Source: Bin87 sp965116565 (GTDB lineage: Bacteria; Chloroflexota; Dehalococcoidia; Lucifugimonadales; UBA3495). Taken from it: 64,000 nucleotides of DNA. Position numbers and translations under genes: made by a program. The notes under the pieces are model-generated. The model ran no database searches and had not been told where the DNA came from. It saw nothing but the letters and a program-made list of their open reading frames with translations. Position 1 is the first letter of the stretch. Each line of letters starts with the position of its first letter. The stretch is taken from contig OZ220699.1 in the NCBI GenBank assembly GCA_965116565.1, positions 3,410,001 to 3,474,000 on the forward strand. The letters are read 5' to 3'. Positions 32,110 through 40,801 of this stretch are shown here, piece after piece.

Positions 32110-32451
32110 ATGGGACAGATAGTACGGGTTTACACCGGCAGCGACGGCGAGAGCCACTTTGAGCACCTGACGCCGGATCAGTTCGCCGACATCGCCAACA
32201 ACGTTGGGCCCGGCGACATTACGGTTGGCCGCAGAGAGTCGCCGAGCTTCTCGGACTACCACAACGCGCCGCGCCGGCAGTACGTGGTGAACATGAACGG
32301 CATCGCCGAGTTTGAGGTTGCCGACGGCACGGTCGTCCGGATGTTCCCCGGCGACGTGCTGGTTGCGGAGGACCTGACGGGGCACGGGCACATCGCGCGG
32401 AGCATCGGCGACGAGTTCCGGGTGTCGCTGGCCGTGCCGTTGGCCGAGTAG
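32110..32451 (+). CDS. Cupin-domain protein 2
   Basis: A 113-residue cupin, closely related to the next gene: both contain EFADIANNVGPGDITVG-like and GDVLVAEDLTGHGHI segments. AGGAGG precedes the ATG at 32110. The HNAPRRQYVVNMNG strand holds the probable metal ligands. Product of a recent duplication with cupin 3. Confidence 0.85.
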   Translation: MGQIVRVYTGSDGESHFEHLTPDQFADIANNVGPGDITVGRRESPSFSDYHNAPRRQYVVNMNGIAEFEVADGTVVRMFPGDVLVAEDLTGHGHIARSIGDEFRVSLAVPLAE

Positions 32452-32463
32452 GGGACGTTGGGA

Positions 32464-32796
32464 ATGATCATACGAATTCACACCGGAGACGACGGCGAGT
32501 CTCACTTCCATGAATTAACGCCGGACGAGTTCGCCGATATCGCCAACAACGTGGGGCCCGGCGACATCACGGTGGGGCAGCGTGAGCCCGGCTGGTGGCA
32601 GGACTACCACACCGCGCCGCGGCACCAGTACGTGGTGTTCATGTCGGGCGGCGCGGAGATCGAGGTGGCGAGCGGCGACAAGCGGCAGTTTGGCCCGGGG
32701 GACGTGCTGGTGGCCGAGGACCTGACGGGACACGGGCACATCATCCGCAACACGGGCGAGGAGGCGCGGGTTTCGCTGGCGGTGCCGTTGAAGTAG
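32464..32796 (+). CDS. Cupin-domain protein 3
   Basis: A 110-residue cupin, twelve bases after the end of cupin 2 and clearly its duplicate. ATG at 32464 is chosen over the TTG six bases earlier. HTAPRHQYVVFMSGGAEIEV and GPGDVLVAEDLTGHGHIIR mark the barrel. Two neighbouring near-copies suggest the proteins pair or have different ligands. Confidence 0.85.
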   Translation: MIIRIHTGDDGESHFHELTPDEFADIANNVGPGDITVGQREPGWWQDYHTAPRHQYVVFMSGGAEIEVASGDKRQFGPGDVLVAEDLTGHGHIIRNTGEEARVSLAVPLK

Positions 32797-32825
32797 ATCC
32801 CCACCCAAGATGCGCGCCACGGAAC

Positions 32826-32848
32826 GGGGCGGGTTTGCAACCCGCCCC
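32826..32848. terminator. Strong hairpin after the cupin genes
   Basis: GGGGCGGGTT (32826-32835) and AACCCGCCCC (32839-32848) form ten perfect pairs around a TGC loop. Only weak T content follows. It may also be a dispersed palindrome. Confidence 0.5.
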
Positions 32849-32853
32849 TGCTA

Positions 32854-32859
32854 TATAAT
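32854..32859 (+). promoter_or_regulatory. -10 box for protease module 1
   Basis: Perfect TATAAT directly after the hairpin, with the first gene of the module starting about 80 bases later. No clear -35. Confidence 0.4.
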
Positions 32860-32943
32860 TGGAGGTGCGCGTAAGCTTAGGTTCGACAGGCGTTGACGCG
32901 CCCGGACGTGCGGTTTTTGGCACAAATGTAGATGGGGAACGCT

Positions 32944-33234
32944 ATGGCGATTGATTTTTCAAATAATGACGCAAGTCATCTGAAACCTGACGCCACTATG
33001 CCCCTTAGCGACGGGATGCGCCAGTTCAAAAAGCGCACCCGTTACCTGAGCGCCCACCGTCCCGAGTTGACTCGCAAATACTCCGACCAATGGGTGGGAC
33101 TGGCCGGCAACGGTACGCTGATCGCCGGCCCGACCATACAGGACGTTCTGTCCAAAGTGGAGGCCAAAGGGCTCGCCAGGGAGGGATTGGCGGTGAAACT
33201 GATGGCGACCAAGCCCCGTCGCATGATCCTATGA
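32944..33234 (+). CDS. DUF5678-like small partner protein (module 1)
   Basis: A 96-residue soluble protein with the core RPELTRKYSDQWVGLAGNGTLI and ending KPRRMIL. The partner at 45562 shares RPELTxKYxDQWVxL and the final PRRMI, so they are paralogues in the style of DUF5678 proteins. It ends in an ATGA overlap with the aspartyl protease gene, so the two are made together. Function unknown; a role as substrate, adaptor or inhibitor of the protease is inferred only from linkage. Confidence 0.7.
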   Translation: MAIDFSNNDASHLKPDATMPLSDGMRQFKKRTRYLSAHRPELTRKYSDQWVGLAGNGTLIAGPTIQDVLSKVEAKGLAREGLAVKLMATKPRRMIL

Positions 33235-33641
33235 TCACCGGTTACTTTGACCGGGATGAGCCCTACGTGCAGGGGCGGGTTACCATCGAGCGCCTGGGGA
33301 TCGCAGACTACGTCGACTTCCTGGTTGATACCGGTGCGTGCTCGACTGTTCCACATCCCATGGACGGCATTCGCATGAATTGCAGGTACGACCTGCTGAC
33401 CGGTGAGCCGGAGCGTGTGTATGGGATCGGCGGAGGCCAGGATTGCTTTTCGGAAGCAGCTACAATTGCATTTGCGGACGATGATGGCGAGTACCTGTTT
33501 GATTTGATAATCGACGTGGTATGTCCTGATCCGGACCCGAATGCCATCGTCAATGAACTGCCCTCTCTATTGGGCAGAGATTTCATCAACTTCCGTCTGC
33601 TTCACTATGACCACAATGACGGGCTGCTCAGATTTTACTGA
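33231..33641 (+). CDS. Retropepsin-like aspartyl protease (module 1)
   Basis: A 136-residue clan AA protein. The catalytic DTG sits in DFLVDTGACSTVPHP, and a second typical element, LPSLLGRDFINFRL, lies near the C-terminus. Length fits a single-domain retropepsin that works as a dimer. ATG overlaps the stop of the upstream small gene (ATGA). A closely similar protein is at 45872. Confidence 0.85.
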   Translation: MITGYFDRDEPYVQGRVTIERLGIADYVDFLVDTGACSTVPHPMDGIRMNCRYDLLTGEPERVYGIGGGQDCFSEAATIAFADDDGEYLFDLIIDVVCPDPDPNAIVNELPSLLGRDFINFRLLHYDHNDGLLRFY

Positions 33642-33672
33642 GAACGCGTCCCGAAAATTGGACGCCAATTTG

Positions 33673-34956
33673 TCATCTCCCGGAGGCAGCGCCGGAGAGC
33701 AGGCGTTGCAGGTGGATGAGGCCCTGCTGGCGGCGGGCGTTGTTGGCGACGCGGCCCCAGGCGGGTTGCTGCAGGGCTGACGCGAGTTCGCGGGTGATTT
33801 CGTTGTCGGAGAGTGGCCCGTAACGACGATAGAGGTCGAGCATCTTCTCCGCGTTGGCGTGGGACCCCGCAACTGTGGCGTACCCGTGGAGGAACGGCAG
33901 GACCACGTTGACCGCGATGTCGCGCGCCCGAGCCGGGCCGATGGGCGCCGTTTTGTCGTGATCGCCTGATACAGTCAGCATTTGGGTGAGAATTTTTGGC
34001 TCTCCGGTAACGGCGGCGGACTGCAAGCCGGCGAGCAGGCCGGGTTCGGAAAAGCGGGCGACCAGAGCAGCGGCTCCCAAGATCCGCCGGCGCGGATGGT
34101 TGGCCGGCCGCACCCGGAACAGTTTCCATTCTTTCGAGTCCAGCGGAGGGCCGAGTCCGGGCGGTACGCGACCGTGTTCGCATCCCGCGAGCCGGAGCAG
34201 CCATTGGGCCATTGACGCTTCCCGTTGAGTTTCCCCAGAGCGCAGGGCGGCCGATGACAGAATGGCGTATGGAGCGGCGGTCGCCAACTTCAGGAACGGA
34301 TGGCGGTTGTGCCGGTAGCCCAGGGCATCACAGATCGTTTCCCAGAGGGTCTGTTCCGCCGATTGGGCGGACATCAAGGTCCGGAATCGACGACTGTGGG
34401 CCAGGAACCGCTCGTCGCCGGCGCGGTTGAGCAGCGCCGCCATCTGCTCGGCTCGGTCGGGTCGGCGGTAACCGTGCTGAGCCAGGATTCGCCAGAGCAG
34501 GGTGCGGACCCGCTCCCCGCCGGGGTCGTCCCCCTGGGTTTGTGTGAGCAGATCGGCGAGGTTGACAACCGGAGGGGCGCCTCCGCCGATGGTCGGGGAC
34601 GGTTCGGGGTCGGTTTCCAAAGCGACGTGGAGCACGACGCCGTTGTAGTTCGGGTCCCGGTGGTGGCCGTGAGATCGCCAATCGCGTTGACGGAGGTGGA
34701 CTTCGACGTCGCCCTGCACGAGGCCCTGGCCTTCGACCATCAAGAGGGCGTTGCGGAAATCAGGGCCCGCCGTTACGCCGGGGCGACCCGGGTAGAGCAC
34801 GCTCACCCGGGCGCCGGTTTCAGTGTGGAAGGCGCGGTGGCGCGCGGCACGGCGTTCCCACAGGCGCGCCAACTGTTTTTCAGAGATGGGCGCTATTGGG
34901 TCCGAAGCGGCCGATTGTCCGGAGTCGGTGGGGCGAGTCGGTTTCATCGGGGGCAT
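33673..34956 (-). CDS. DUF2851-family protein
   Basis: A 427-residue protein with the family's characteristic start (SEKQLARLWERRA...VLYPGRPGVTAGPDFRNALLM) and GDVEVHLRQRDWRSHGHHRDPNYNGVVLHV. The G-P-D-F/E-x-H...W-x-x-H-H-x-D-x-x-Y-N-x-V pattern is reminiscent of a nuclease fold but the family function is not established. No membrane helix. Confidence 0.82.
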   Translation of the reverse strand: MPPMKPTRPTDSGQSAASDPIAPISEKQLARLWERRAARHRAFHTETGARVSVLYPGRPGVTAGPDFRNALLMVEGQGLVQGDVEVHLRQRDWRSHGHHRDPNYNGVVLHVALETDPEPSPTIGGGAPPVVNLADLLTQTQGDDPGGERVRTLLWRILAQHGYRRPDRAEQMAALLNRAGDERFLAHSRRFRTLMSAQSAEQTLWETICDALGYRHNRHPFLKLATAAPYAILSSAALRSGETQREASMAQWLLRLAGCEHGRVPPGLGPPLDSKEWKLFRVRPANHPRRRILGAAALVARFSEPGLLAGLQSAAVTGEPKILTQMLTVSGDHDKTAPIGPARARDIAVNVVLPFLHGYATVAGSHANAEKMLDLYRRYGPLSDNEITRELASALQQPAWGRVANNARRQQGLIHLQRLLSGAASGR

Positions 34957-35000
34957 TTCCTACTCGGGGGCACGTGCTACAAGGTGTAGCACCCCCGGTG

Positions 35001-35495
35001 TCATACCGTCCACGGGCCGGTGTCACCAGCAACGGCAGATTGGCGACGGGAAGCACGATACTCGCCTCGCCACCAAAGCAGCACGCCGCAGATCACGGGC
35101 ACTGCCACCGACACGAGCGCCAGGATTACGGCGATGGGTTTCTGATCCATGCCGGTCACGGCGAACGCCAGCAGGCCGACGTTCCATGCGGCGAGCGCCA
35201 GGAACAACACGCCGGCCCAGCGAGCGCGCCACATGCCGCCCAACCCGGCCACCATGCCGGCGATAGCGGCGGCCAACACCAGGCTGACCATCTGGGTGCT
35301 GATGTCCTGCGGGAACCTCAAAAACAGTTCGGTCCACGCGACACATTCGGTGTGAAAGACGTACTCGCCGATCTGCGCGGCTCCGCAGCGCATCCCAACC
35401 ACCTGGGACCAGACCGTCTGGCACAAACCGCCGGCCAAACCCAGCAGCAGCGTCAGTAACCGAACCATCAATTGTGTGCTGGTGTAAGCGCCCAT
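35001..35495 (-). CDS. Integral membrane protein, unknown family
   Basis: A 164-residue protein with about four hydrophobic segments: LMVRLLTLLLGLAGGL, MVSLVLAAAIAGMVAGL, AGVLFLALAAWNVGLLAFAV and PIAVILALVSVAVPVICGVL. The loop after the first helix contains two cysteines (MRCGAAQ...HTEC). Not recognised. It lies between DUF2851 and a repeat-rich gap. Confidence 0.6.
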   Translation of the reverse strand: MGAYTSTQLMVRLLTLLLGLAGGLCQTVWSQVVGMRCGAAQIGEYVFHTECVAWTELFLRFPQDISTQMVSLVLAAAIAGMVAGLGGMWRARWAGVLFLALAAWNVGLLAFAVTGMDQKPIAVILALVSVAVPVICGVLLWWRGEYRASRRQSAVAGDTGPWTV

Positions 35496-35623
35496 CTTCG
35501 CCTCGTGGACATTGAATTTGCCCGGTATTGTACCTTGTCAATCGCGCTGCCCGGTGACTGGGAAGGCGGTGCAAGGCCTTCCGATTGTTCGCACACACGG
35601 ATTGTTCGCACACGCGGATGTAG

Positions 35624-35661
35624 TCCGCTCGTGGTTCGACCGGCTCACCATGAGCGGACTA
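35624..35661. repeat. Dispersed repeat family A, copy 5
   Basis: TCCGCTCGTGGTTCGACCGG continuing CTCACCATGAGCGGAC; the outer GTCCGCTC/GAGCGGAC ends are inverted, so the element can form a long stem. Confidence 0.85.
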
Positions 35662-35861
35662 CAGTTGTAGAACCGTGCAAACCATAGTTGCCTCCTGTGT
35701 TCGGAAAATCGCAAGGCATGCGCGAGGAAACGGTAACTGCTCGGAGTCGGTGAGATTCCCGGCCGGAAACACGTCGCTCCTGCGCAAGCAGGGACCCGGA
35801 AACGCCGCGAACAGGCCGGCGTGAACCAGGCAAGGATTTTCTGGATACCGGCTTTCGCCGG

Positions 35862-35911
35862 TATGACGGGTCCTAATGTATGACGGGTCCTAATGTATGA
35901 CGGGTTCTCAT
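35862..35911. repeat. 17-base tandem repeat
   Basis: TATGACGGGTCCTAATG occurs twice exactly (35862-35878, 35879-35895) and a third, changed copy follows (TATGACGGGTTCTCATG). It abuts the GGATACCGG...CCGGTATGACGG element. Confidence 0.85.
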
Positions 35912-35981
35912 GGCGGACTGTCAACTTGAGCCTGAACCGTACAGCAAACGGGACGCTGCGAATCGTTGCGCCTGTCGGTGT

Positions 35982-35987
35982 TAGAAT
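35982..35987 (+). promoter_or_regulatory. -10 box for the MBL gene
   Basis: TAGAAT, 29 bases before the ATG at 36016, whose ribosome-binding site is GGAGGG. Confidence 0.5.
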
Positions 35988-36015
35988 GGCGCAATTGAGG
36001 GACTGTGGAGGGACT

Positions 36016-36852
36016 ATGACCGCCAGCAAAATTACCATCGGGAACGTGGAGATTGCTTCCCTTTCCGACGGGCTACTGGAATTCGACATCTGCAACTTTT
36101 TTCCTGATATCCCTGCCACCGAGTGGGAGCCGTTCCACGACCACCTGACGCCGGAACGAAAGGTCAGCTTCAACCTGGCCTGCTTCCTGCTGCGCTCTGA
36201 GGGCAAGACCATCGCGGTGGACACTGGACTGGGGGCGAAAGATACTCCGGAGACTCCGTGGGGCGAGTTGCTGGACGACATGGCGCGGAACGGCGTTTCA
36301 CCGAACGACATCGACGCCGTGGTGATGACCCACCTGCATCGGGATCACGTGGGATGGAACACGGTTCGGGATGACGGAGGGACGCTGAAACCGACCTTCC
36401 CGAACGCGCGCTACTATTTCAGCAGGGTGGACTACGACGCCAGCCACGACCCCGCCCTGCAACCTGACCGGTTCCCCAATGCGCCCGACTGCGTTTGGCC
36501 GATCGCCGAGATGGGGCTGGTGGAATGGATGGAGGGAGAGTTCAGCATCACCAGCGAGTTGACCACGTTGCCTACGCCCGGGCACACCCCGGGCCACATG
36601 AGCATCATGATCAACTCGGGCGGCGAGCGCGGGCTGATCCTGGGCGACGTGCTGCATAACACGGCGCAAATTCAGCAGACGAACTGGGCATCGCGGGCGG
36701 ATATCATCCCAGACCAGGCGATTTCGACCCGGGAGAGCGTTCTGGACCGACTGGAGAGCGAAGGCATACCGGTAGCGGCGGTGCATCTGCCGGCGCCCGG
36801 GTTCGGCAAGATCGTGCGGCTGCAGGGCAAACGGTACTGGCAGGCGATCTAG
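36016..36852 (+). CDS. Metallo-beta-lactamase-fold hydrolase
   Basis: A 278-residue soluble MBL-fold protein. The zinc motif THLHRDHVG gives H106, H108, D110 and H111; further ligands are in PTPGHTPGH and ILGDVLHN. The arrangement resembles N-acyl-homoserine lactonase/quorum-quenching and related hydrolases, but no substrate is assigned. The start at 36016 is fixed by the ribosome-binding site and -10; the longer frame would precede the promoter. Confidence 0.85.
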   Translation: MTASKITIGNVEIASLSDGLLEFDICNFFPDIPATEWEPFHDHLTPERKVSFNLACFLLRSEGKTIAVDTGLGAKDTPETPWGELLDDMARNGVSPNDIDAVVMTHLHRDHVGWNTVRDDGGTLKPTFPNARYYFSRVDYDASHDPALQPDRFPNAPDCVWPIAEMGLVEWMEGEFSITSELTTLPTPGHTPGHMSIMINSGGERGLILGDVLHNTAQIQQTNWASRADIIPDQAISTRESVLDRLESEGIPVAAVHLPAPGFGKIVRLQGKRYWQAI

Positions 36853-36893
36853 GTTTACGCTTTCCTCGCCGTACAGAGCAAATCGCGAGGGTT

Positions 36894-36921
36894 GTAGGGG
36901 CGAATGATGGTTCGCCCCTAC
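36894..36921. repeat. Dispersed palindrome family B, copy 2
   Basis: GTAGGGGCGAA and TTCGCCCCTAC (eleven pairs) around TGATGG. It ends 13 bases before the MFS start codon, so it could affect translation. Others are at 6241, 49559 and 59140. Confidence 0.85.
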
Positions 36922-36934
36922 GTTCGTGTGTGAC

Positions 36935-38242
36935 ATGGCCACCAGCGCAGGGACCGAGATTGGTCCGCAGGGCCAGCGTTTTTTCTATGGTTGGGTGATC
37001 GTCGCGGCCATGTTCGCCATCAATTTTTCGACGATGGCGACGGGGACGCTGAACTACGGGTTATTCGTGCTGCCGATGCAGCGTGAACTGGCATTGTCAA
37101 GGGCGACGTTCGGGTGGATGCAGACAACGCGACGGCTTTCGGCGGGCGTCCTCAGCTTCGCCGTGGGATGGCTGATCGACCGCTACGGACCCAGGGCGTA
37201 CATACCGGTGGCGGCACTGATGATCGGCGGATGCCTGATCCTGGTGGGCATGAGCAGCCATGCGTGGCAGTTCATCCTGCTGTTCGGGTTGGTGGGCGTA
37301 TCGGGGCTGGCCGCGCCCAACGGACTGGTGACCTCGGTGCCCGTGGCCAAGTGGTTTGTACGCAAGAGAGGCCGCGCCCTGGCTTTCTCCACCGCTGGGC
37401 TGGGAATCAGCGGGATCGTGTTTCTGCCAGTGACACAATGGTTGATCGACGGCTACGGATGGCGGAGCACGTGGCAGATCCTGGCCGTGATGTTCATGGT
37501 CATATCGGTTCCGGCATCGGCGCTGTTCCTGCGCCGACAACCTGAGGACATGGGGCTGAGGGTGGACGGCGACCCGATCGATGATCCCGGGACAGGAGAG
37601 TCCGGCCCGCGGACACAGCGATCAACCGTCGAGGAGCCGGTCTGGACGGTGCGTCAAGCCTTTGGGACGGCAACGATGTGGAAGCTGATGGCGGTGTTCT
37701 CGATGGCGGGCCTGGCGCAGGGCGGGGCCAGCTTTCACCGGATACCGTACTTCGTGGAGAAAGCCTACGATCCGCTGCTCGTGTCGTGGTCGTTTGCAGC
37801 CGACGCGGGCGGAGCGGCGGCGTTGGCGCTGGTGTCAGGATGGCTTGCGGACCGGGTGCCCATACGCTTTTTGGCGGCAGCGTCCTTCTCGGGATTTATA
37901 GTTGCCATCCTGTTGATGATCTACGTGGCGTCGGCTGAAATGATGTTCCTTTCGACCATTGTGTTCGGGTGTTCAGTGGGCGTCGGAATGATCGTCCACA
38001 CGTACATTTTTGCGGCTTACTACGGGAGAGCGTTCCTGGGATCGATTCGCGGTGTCGTCATGCCGATCAACCTGTTGAGCGCCGGGTTGGGCGCACCTCT
38101 GGTGGGATACCTGCACGACTATGCGGGGTCGTATCTGCCGGCGTGGTGGACGCTGCTGTTCATCTACGGGTCGTGCTCGGTGTTGATGTTGACCGCGCTG
38201 CCGCCGAGGCGTTCGGCCAGCCCGACCCAAGTTGCCCGTTGA
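36935..38242 (+). CDS. MFS transporter, OFA/monocarboxylate-like
   Basis: A 435-residue major-facilitator protein with 12 predicted helices. It begins with FYGWVIVAAMFAINF typical of oxalate/formate- or monocarboxylate-type carriers; the loop-2 motif is GWLIDRYGPRAY, and loop 8 is GWLADRVPIRF. A central hydrophilic loop of about 45 residues follows helix 6. Organic-anion import or export is probable. Confidence 0.85.
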   Translation: MATSAGTEIGPQGQRFFYGWVIVAAMFAINFSTMATGTLNYGLFVLPMQRELALSRATFGWMQTTRRLSAGVLSFAVGWLIDRYGPRAYIPVAALMIGGCLILVGMSSHAWQFILLFGLVGVSGLAAPNGLVTSVPVAKWFVRKRGRALAFSTAGLGISGIVFLPVTQWLIDGYGWRSTWQILAVMFMVISVPASALFLRRQPEDMGLRVDGDPIDDPGTGESGPRTQRSTVEEPVWTVRQAFGTATMWKLMAVFSMAGLAQGGASFHRIPYFVEKAYDPLLVSWSFAADAGGAAALALVSGWLADRVPIRFLAAASFSGFIVAILLMIYVASAEMMFLSTIVFGCSVGVGMIVHTYIFAAYYGRAFLGSIRGVVMPINLLSAGLGAPLVGYLHDYAGSYLPAWWTLLFIYGSCSVLMLTALPPRRSASPTQVAR

Positions 38243-38284
38243 CGCTCAGTGCGCTAGCATGATGACAAGATGGGGGTGAACGCG

Positions 38285-38563
38285 ATGGCAGAGGCCGACC
38301 GAACGGACACCATAGAGGCGGAGCAACTGGACTTGGCGGAGGAGTTCTACGAGAAAGAACTGCTGCCCAAACTGTTACCCGCGGCGAAAGGCAAGATTCT
38401 AGTGCTGGACATCGAATCCTACGACTACGAAGTTGACGCGGACTTGCAAGCGGCGTCCGACCGGCTGCAATCTCGCCGCCCGGGCGCGTTCGAGTTCGCA
38501 TTCCGCATCGGCTATCCGGCGGTCTTTGCCCTGGGGCGAAAATACGACGTAATAGAAATATGA
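38285..38563 (+). CDS. Small partner protein of aspartyl protease (module 2)
   Basis: A 92-residue protein (ATG at 38285 preceded by GGGGGTG; another ATG at 38270 is possible). Core EKELLPKLLPAAKGKILVLDIESYDYEVDADLQAA and RIGYPAVFALGRKYDVIEI. It resembles short proteins that precede clan AA aspartic proteases in cyanobacteria. It ends in an ATGA overlap with the protease gene, the same arrangement as in module 1. Its sequence differs from the DUF5678-like partners of modules 1 and 3. Confidence 0.65.
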   Translation: MAEADRTDTIEAEQLDLAEEFYEKELLPKLLPAAKGKILVLDIESYDYEVDADLQAASDRLQSRRPGAFEFAFRIGYPAVFALGRKYDVIEI

Positions 38564-38931
38564 TTGCCGGAAGGGTTAACGAACGGCACGAGGCAATCAT
38601 CCCGGTTCAAATGACTGGCAGCAACCGCCAATTTGAGGTAGTCATTGACACCGGATTTCAAGGCTCTCACCTAATGTTGCCCAGATCCGTGATCAGACAA
38701 CTTGGCTTGCGACGGGAAAGGACGATGCGCTTCAGGTTGGGAGACGAACAGGTGGTGCGCATTGCTGCCTACCGCGGTGAGGTAATCTGGCACGACGGGT
38801 TCAAGCGGGTCAGGGTATTGGAATCGGAAACCTCCTATCTGGCCAGCGCCGACCTGCTGGCCGGAAGCCGTATCGAAATCGACATGACTCCCGGCGGGAC
38901 TGTAACCGTTACCGAACTTCCGCCTGCCTAA
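38560..38931 (+). CDS. Clan AA aspartic protease (module 2)
   Basis: A 123-residue retropepsin-like protein with the catalytic triad in VVIDTGFQGSHLMLP and the usual hydrophobic flap and FKRVRVLESE strand. It is a different subfamily from the module 1 and 3 proteases and probably dimeric. Overlaps the small upstream gene by ATGA. Confidence 0.82.
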   Translation: MIAGRVNERHEAIIPVQMTGSNRQFEVVIDTGFQGSHLMLPRSVIRQLGLRRERTMRFRLGDEQVVRIAAYRGEVIWHDGFKRVRVLESETSYLASADLLAGSRIEIDMTPGGTVTVTELPPA

Positions 38932-38940
38932 AAACGCCCT

Positions 38941-39711
38941 CTACCGCCCCTGCCCGCGGTCGAGGTAGTCCTGGGCTGAACCGAGGCCCTCGAGGGCGAG
39001 GCCGTAGCCCAGAAGGTCGTGGAGTTCGCCTTTGAGTTTCTGGGTGAGGAGGACGCGGGAATAGCGCAGGACCAGGCGGGGCTGTCGGGCGAGTTGGCGG
39101 GCCAGTTCCCACGCGCGGGGCAGCAGTTCGTCCGAAGGCAGCACCTCGGCGACGAGGCCAAGTTCCTCAGCCTTGGCGGCGTCGAGCATCTGGCCGGTGA
39201 GGAGGAAGTAGCGGCCGCGGTTAATGCCCAGCAGCAGGGGATAGATGATGTGCATTCCGTCGCCGGGGGTGAGGCCGCTCATGAAGTGGCCGGAGTCCTG
39301 GAATGTGGTGTGCGGCGCGGCGAGCACTATGTCGCTCATCAGTGGCAATTCCGAATGTCGGAGGGCCGGGCCGTTGATGGCGGCGATGATGGGAACCTCA
39401 ATGTTGAGCAGGTTGCCCAGCAGGTGCTTGCCCTCCCAGAAGGTGGCGTCCCACTGTTCGGGCGTGCGGCGCGGGACGGTGTCGCTGCTGCCGGCAGGGC
39501 CGGTGAACCCGTCGCCGGCGCCGGTCATGATGATGACCTTGTTCTCCGTGTCCGTGCCAACGGTATGGAATACCTCCGGAAGTTCGGTATGCGGGCCAGC
39601 GCCCCATTGCAGGGTGTCGCCGTCGCTGTGGAGGGTCATCTGGAGGATGCCGTCCTCACGCTCGAACCGGACGTACTGGAATCGGTTCTGGTAGTCTTCT
39701 AACCGGGCCAT
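38941..39711 (-). CDS. Crotonase-fold protein, 6-oxocamphor-hydrolase-like
   Basis: A 256-residue crotonase. The segment AAINGPALRHSELPLMSDIVLAA, with a histidine near the active site, and the FxGMVPGDG-like GHFMSGLTPGDGMHIIYPLLLGINRGRYFLLTG resemble 6-oxocamphor hydrolase and related beta-diketone C-C hydrolases rather than enoyl-CoA hydratases. AAAGGAGG precedes the ATG at 39711. A C-C bond hydrolase role is inferred. Confidence 0.78.
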   Translation of the reverse strand: MARLEDYQNRFQYVRFEREDGILQMTLHSDGDTLQWGAGPHTELPEVFHTVGTDTENKVIIMTGAGDGFTGPAGSSDTVPRRTPEQWDATFWEGKHLLGNLLNIEVPIIAAINGPALRHSELPLMSDIVLAAPHTTFQDSGHFMSGLTPGDGMHIIYPLLLGINRGRYFLLTGQMLDAAKAEELGLVAEVLPSDELLPRAWELARQLARQPRLVLRYSRVLLTQKLKGELHDLLGYGLALEGLGSAQDYLDRGQGR

Positions 39712-39725
39712 TTGGGGCCTCCTTT

Positions 39726-39754
39726 TTGGCGGTGTATTCGCTGCCAAGTATAAT
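39726..39754 (+). promoter_or_regulatory. Promoter of agmatinase-like gene
   Basis: TTGGCG (-35, 39726-39731) and a perfect TATAAT (-10, 39749-39754) with 17-base spacing. The gene starts at 39783. Confidence 0.65.
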
Positions 39755-39782
39755 CAAACCAAATCCATAGCAAGGAACATAC

Positions 39783-40775
39783 ATGGTTGACGATAATCTC
39801 AACATCGGACCGCAGTACCTGGAAGACACGCCGGGCGGCGGTATGTCGTCGTTGGACACCCGGCCAAGAACGATGTTCCGGGTGCCCATGTGCGCCAACA
39901 TAGATGAACTGGACACAGATGTTGCATTCATCGGGATGCCGTTTGACCAGGGCACCTTCGGGAGGCCCGGCGCCAGATACGGGCCGGACGCTCTGCGGGA
40001 CGCGCCCCGGTCCTACTCCTATCTGGACCCATACGGGCAGGGGAGGTCCGCTGAGGGGTTTTTCGACGCCGACGCCGGCGACGAATTGCTGCGGGGCATC
40101 ACGATGGCGGACTGCGGGAACGTGTCGGTTTCGCCGTCGGAGGTTGTGCACAATTTTGAGCGATTGGCAGGCGTAGTGCAGCGGGTCGCACAGCGGGGAG
40201 CGATGCCGGTGGTGCTGGGCGGCGACCACGCCATTACGTTTCCGGTGGTGGCGGGATTGGCACAGTTCGCGCCGCTGGACATCGTGCATTTCGACGCGCA
40301 CCTGGACTACACGCATCACTATCAAGGGGCACTGCTCACCCACGGCAGTCCCATCCGCAGGTGCCATGAGCTGGATCACGTCGCCAACGTCACGTCGATC
40401 GGCATACGCTCGGTGCGGCGGGAGCCATACGAGGAAGCGGTGAGCCACGGCAACGGCATCATCACGCTGCGGCAGTTCCGCGAAATGGGCCCCGAGGCCG
40501 TGGCAGAAAGCGTTCCGGTGGGCGCAAATCTTTACATCACGTTCGACGTGGACGTTTTGGACCCGACGCAGGCTCCCGGAACCGGAACGCCGGAGGTGGG
40601 CGGGTTGTTTTACGAGGAGGCGCTCCGGTGCCTCGAGACGCTGGTGCGTCGCTCCAACCTGGTGGCCTTTGACGTGGTGGAGGTTGCGCCGCCCTACGAC
40701 GTGTCGGAGTTGACGGTGCAGGTGGCAGCGCGGCTGATCATGGACATCCTGGCGGCGCGCTTTCCGTCGCGCTGA
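39783..40775 (+). CDS. Ureohydrolase (agmatinase/guanidine-hydrolase family)
   Basis: A 330-residue dinuclear-manganese enzyme. All metal ligands are visible: H149 in GGDHAITFP, D171, H173 and D175 in HFDAHLD, D255 and D257 in FDVDVLDP. Members cleave agmatine, guanidinobutyrate or similar guanidines to urea. The acceptor loop is TQAPGTGTPE. The substrate is undetermined and putrescine genes are not adjacent. Confidence 0.9.
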   Translation: MVDDNLNIGPQYLEDTPGGGMSSLDTRPRTMFRVPMCANIDELDTDVAFIGMPFDQGTFGRPGARYGPDALRDAPRSYSYLDPYGQGRSAEGFFDADAGDELLRGITMADCGNVSVSPSEVVHNFERLAGVVQRVAQRGAMPVVLGGDHAITFPVVAGLAQFAPLDIVHFDAHLDYTHHYQGALLTHGSPIRRCHELDHVANVTSIGIRSVRREPYEEAVSHGNGIITLRQFREMGPEAVAESVPVGANLYITFDVDVLDPTQAPGTGTPEVGGLFYEEALRCLETLVRRSNLVAFDVVEVAPPYDVSELTVQVAARLIMDILAARFPSR

Positions 40776-40801
40776 GTGAGGTTCGGGCGAGCCCCAACCA
40801 A

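Larger units (their letters stand above)
35496..36015. other. Intergenic stretch with repeats
   Basis: No gene is supported. It holds family A copy 5 (35624-35661), a GGATACCGGCTTTCGCCGGT inverted repeat (near 35840-35866), a 17-base tandem repeat (35862-35911) and a TAGAAT -10 box near its right end. Confidence 0.65.
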
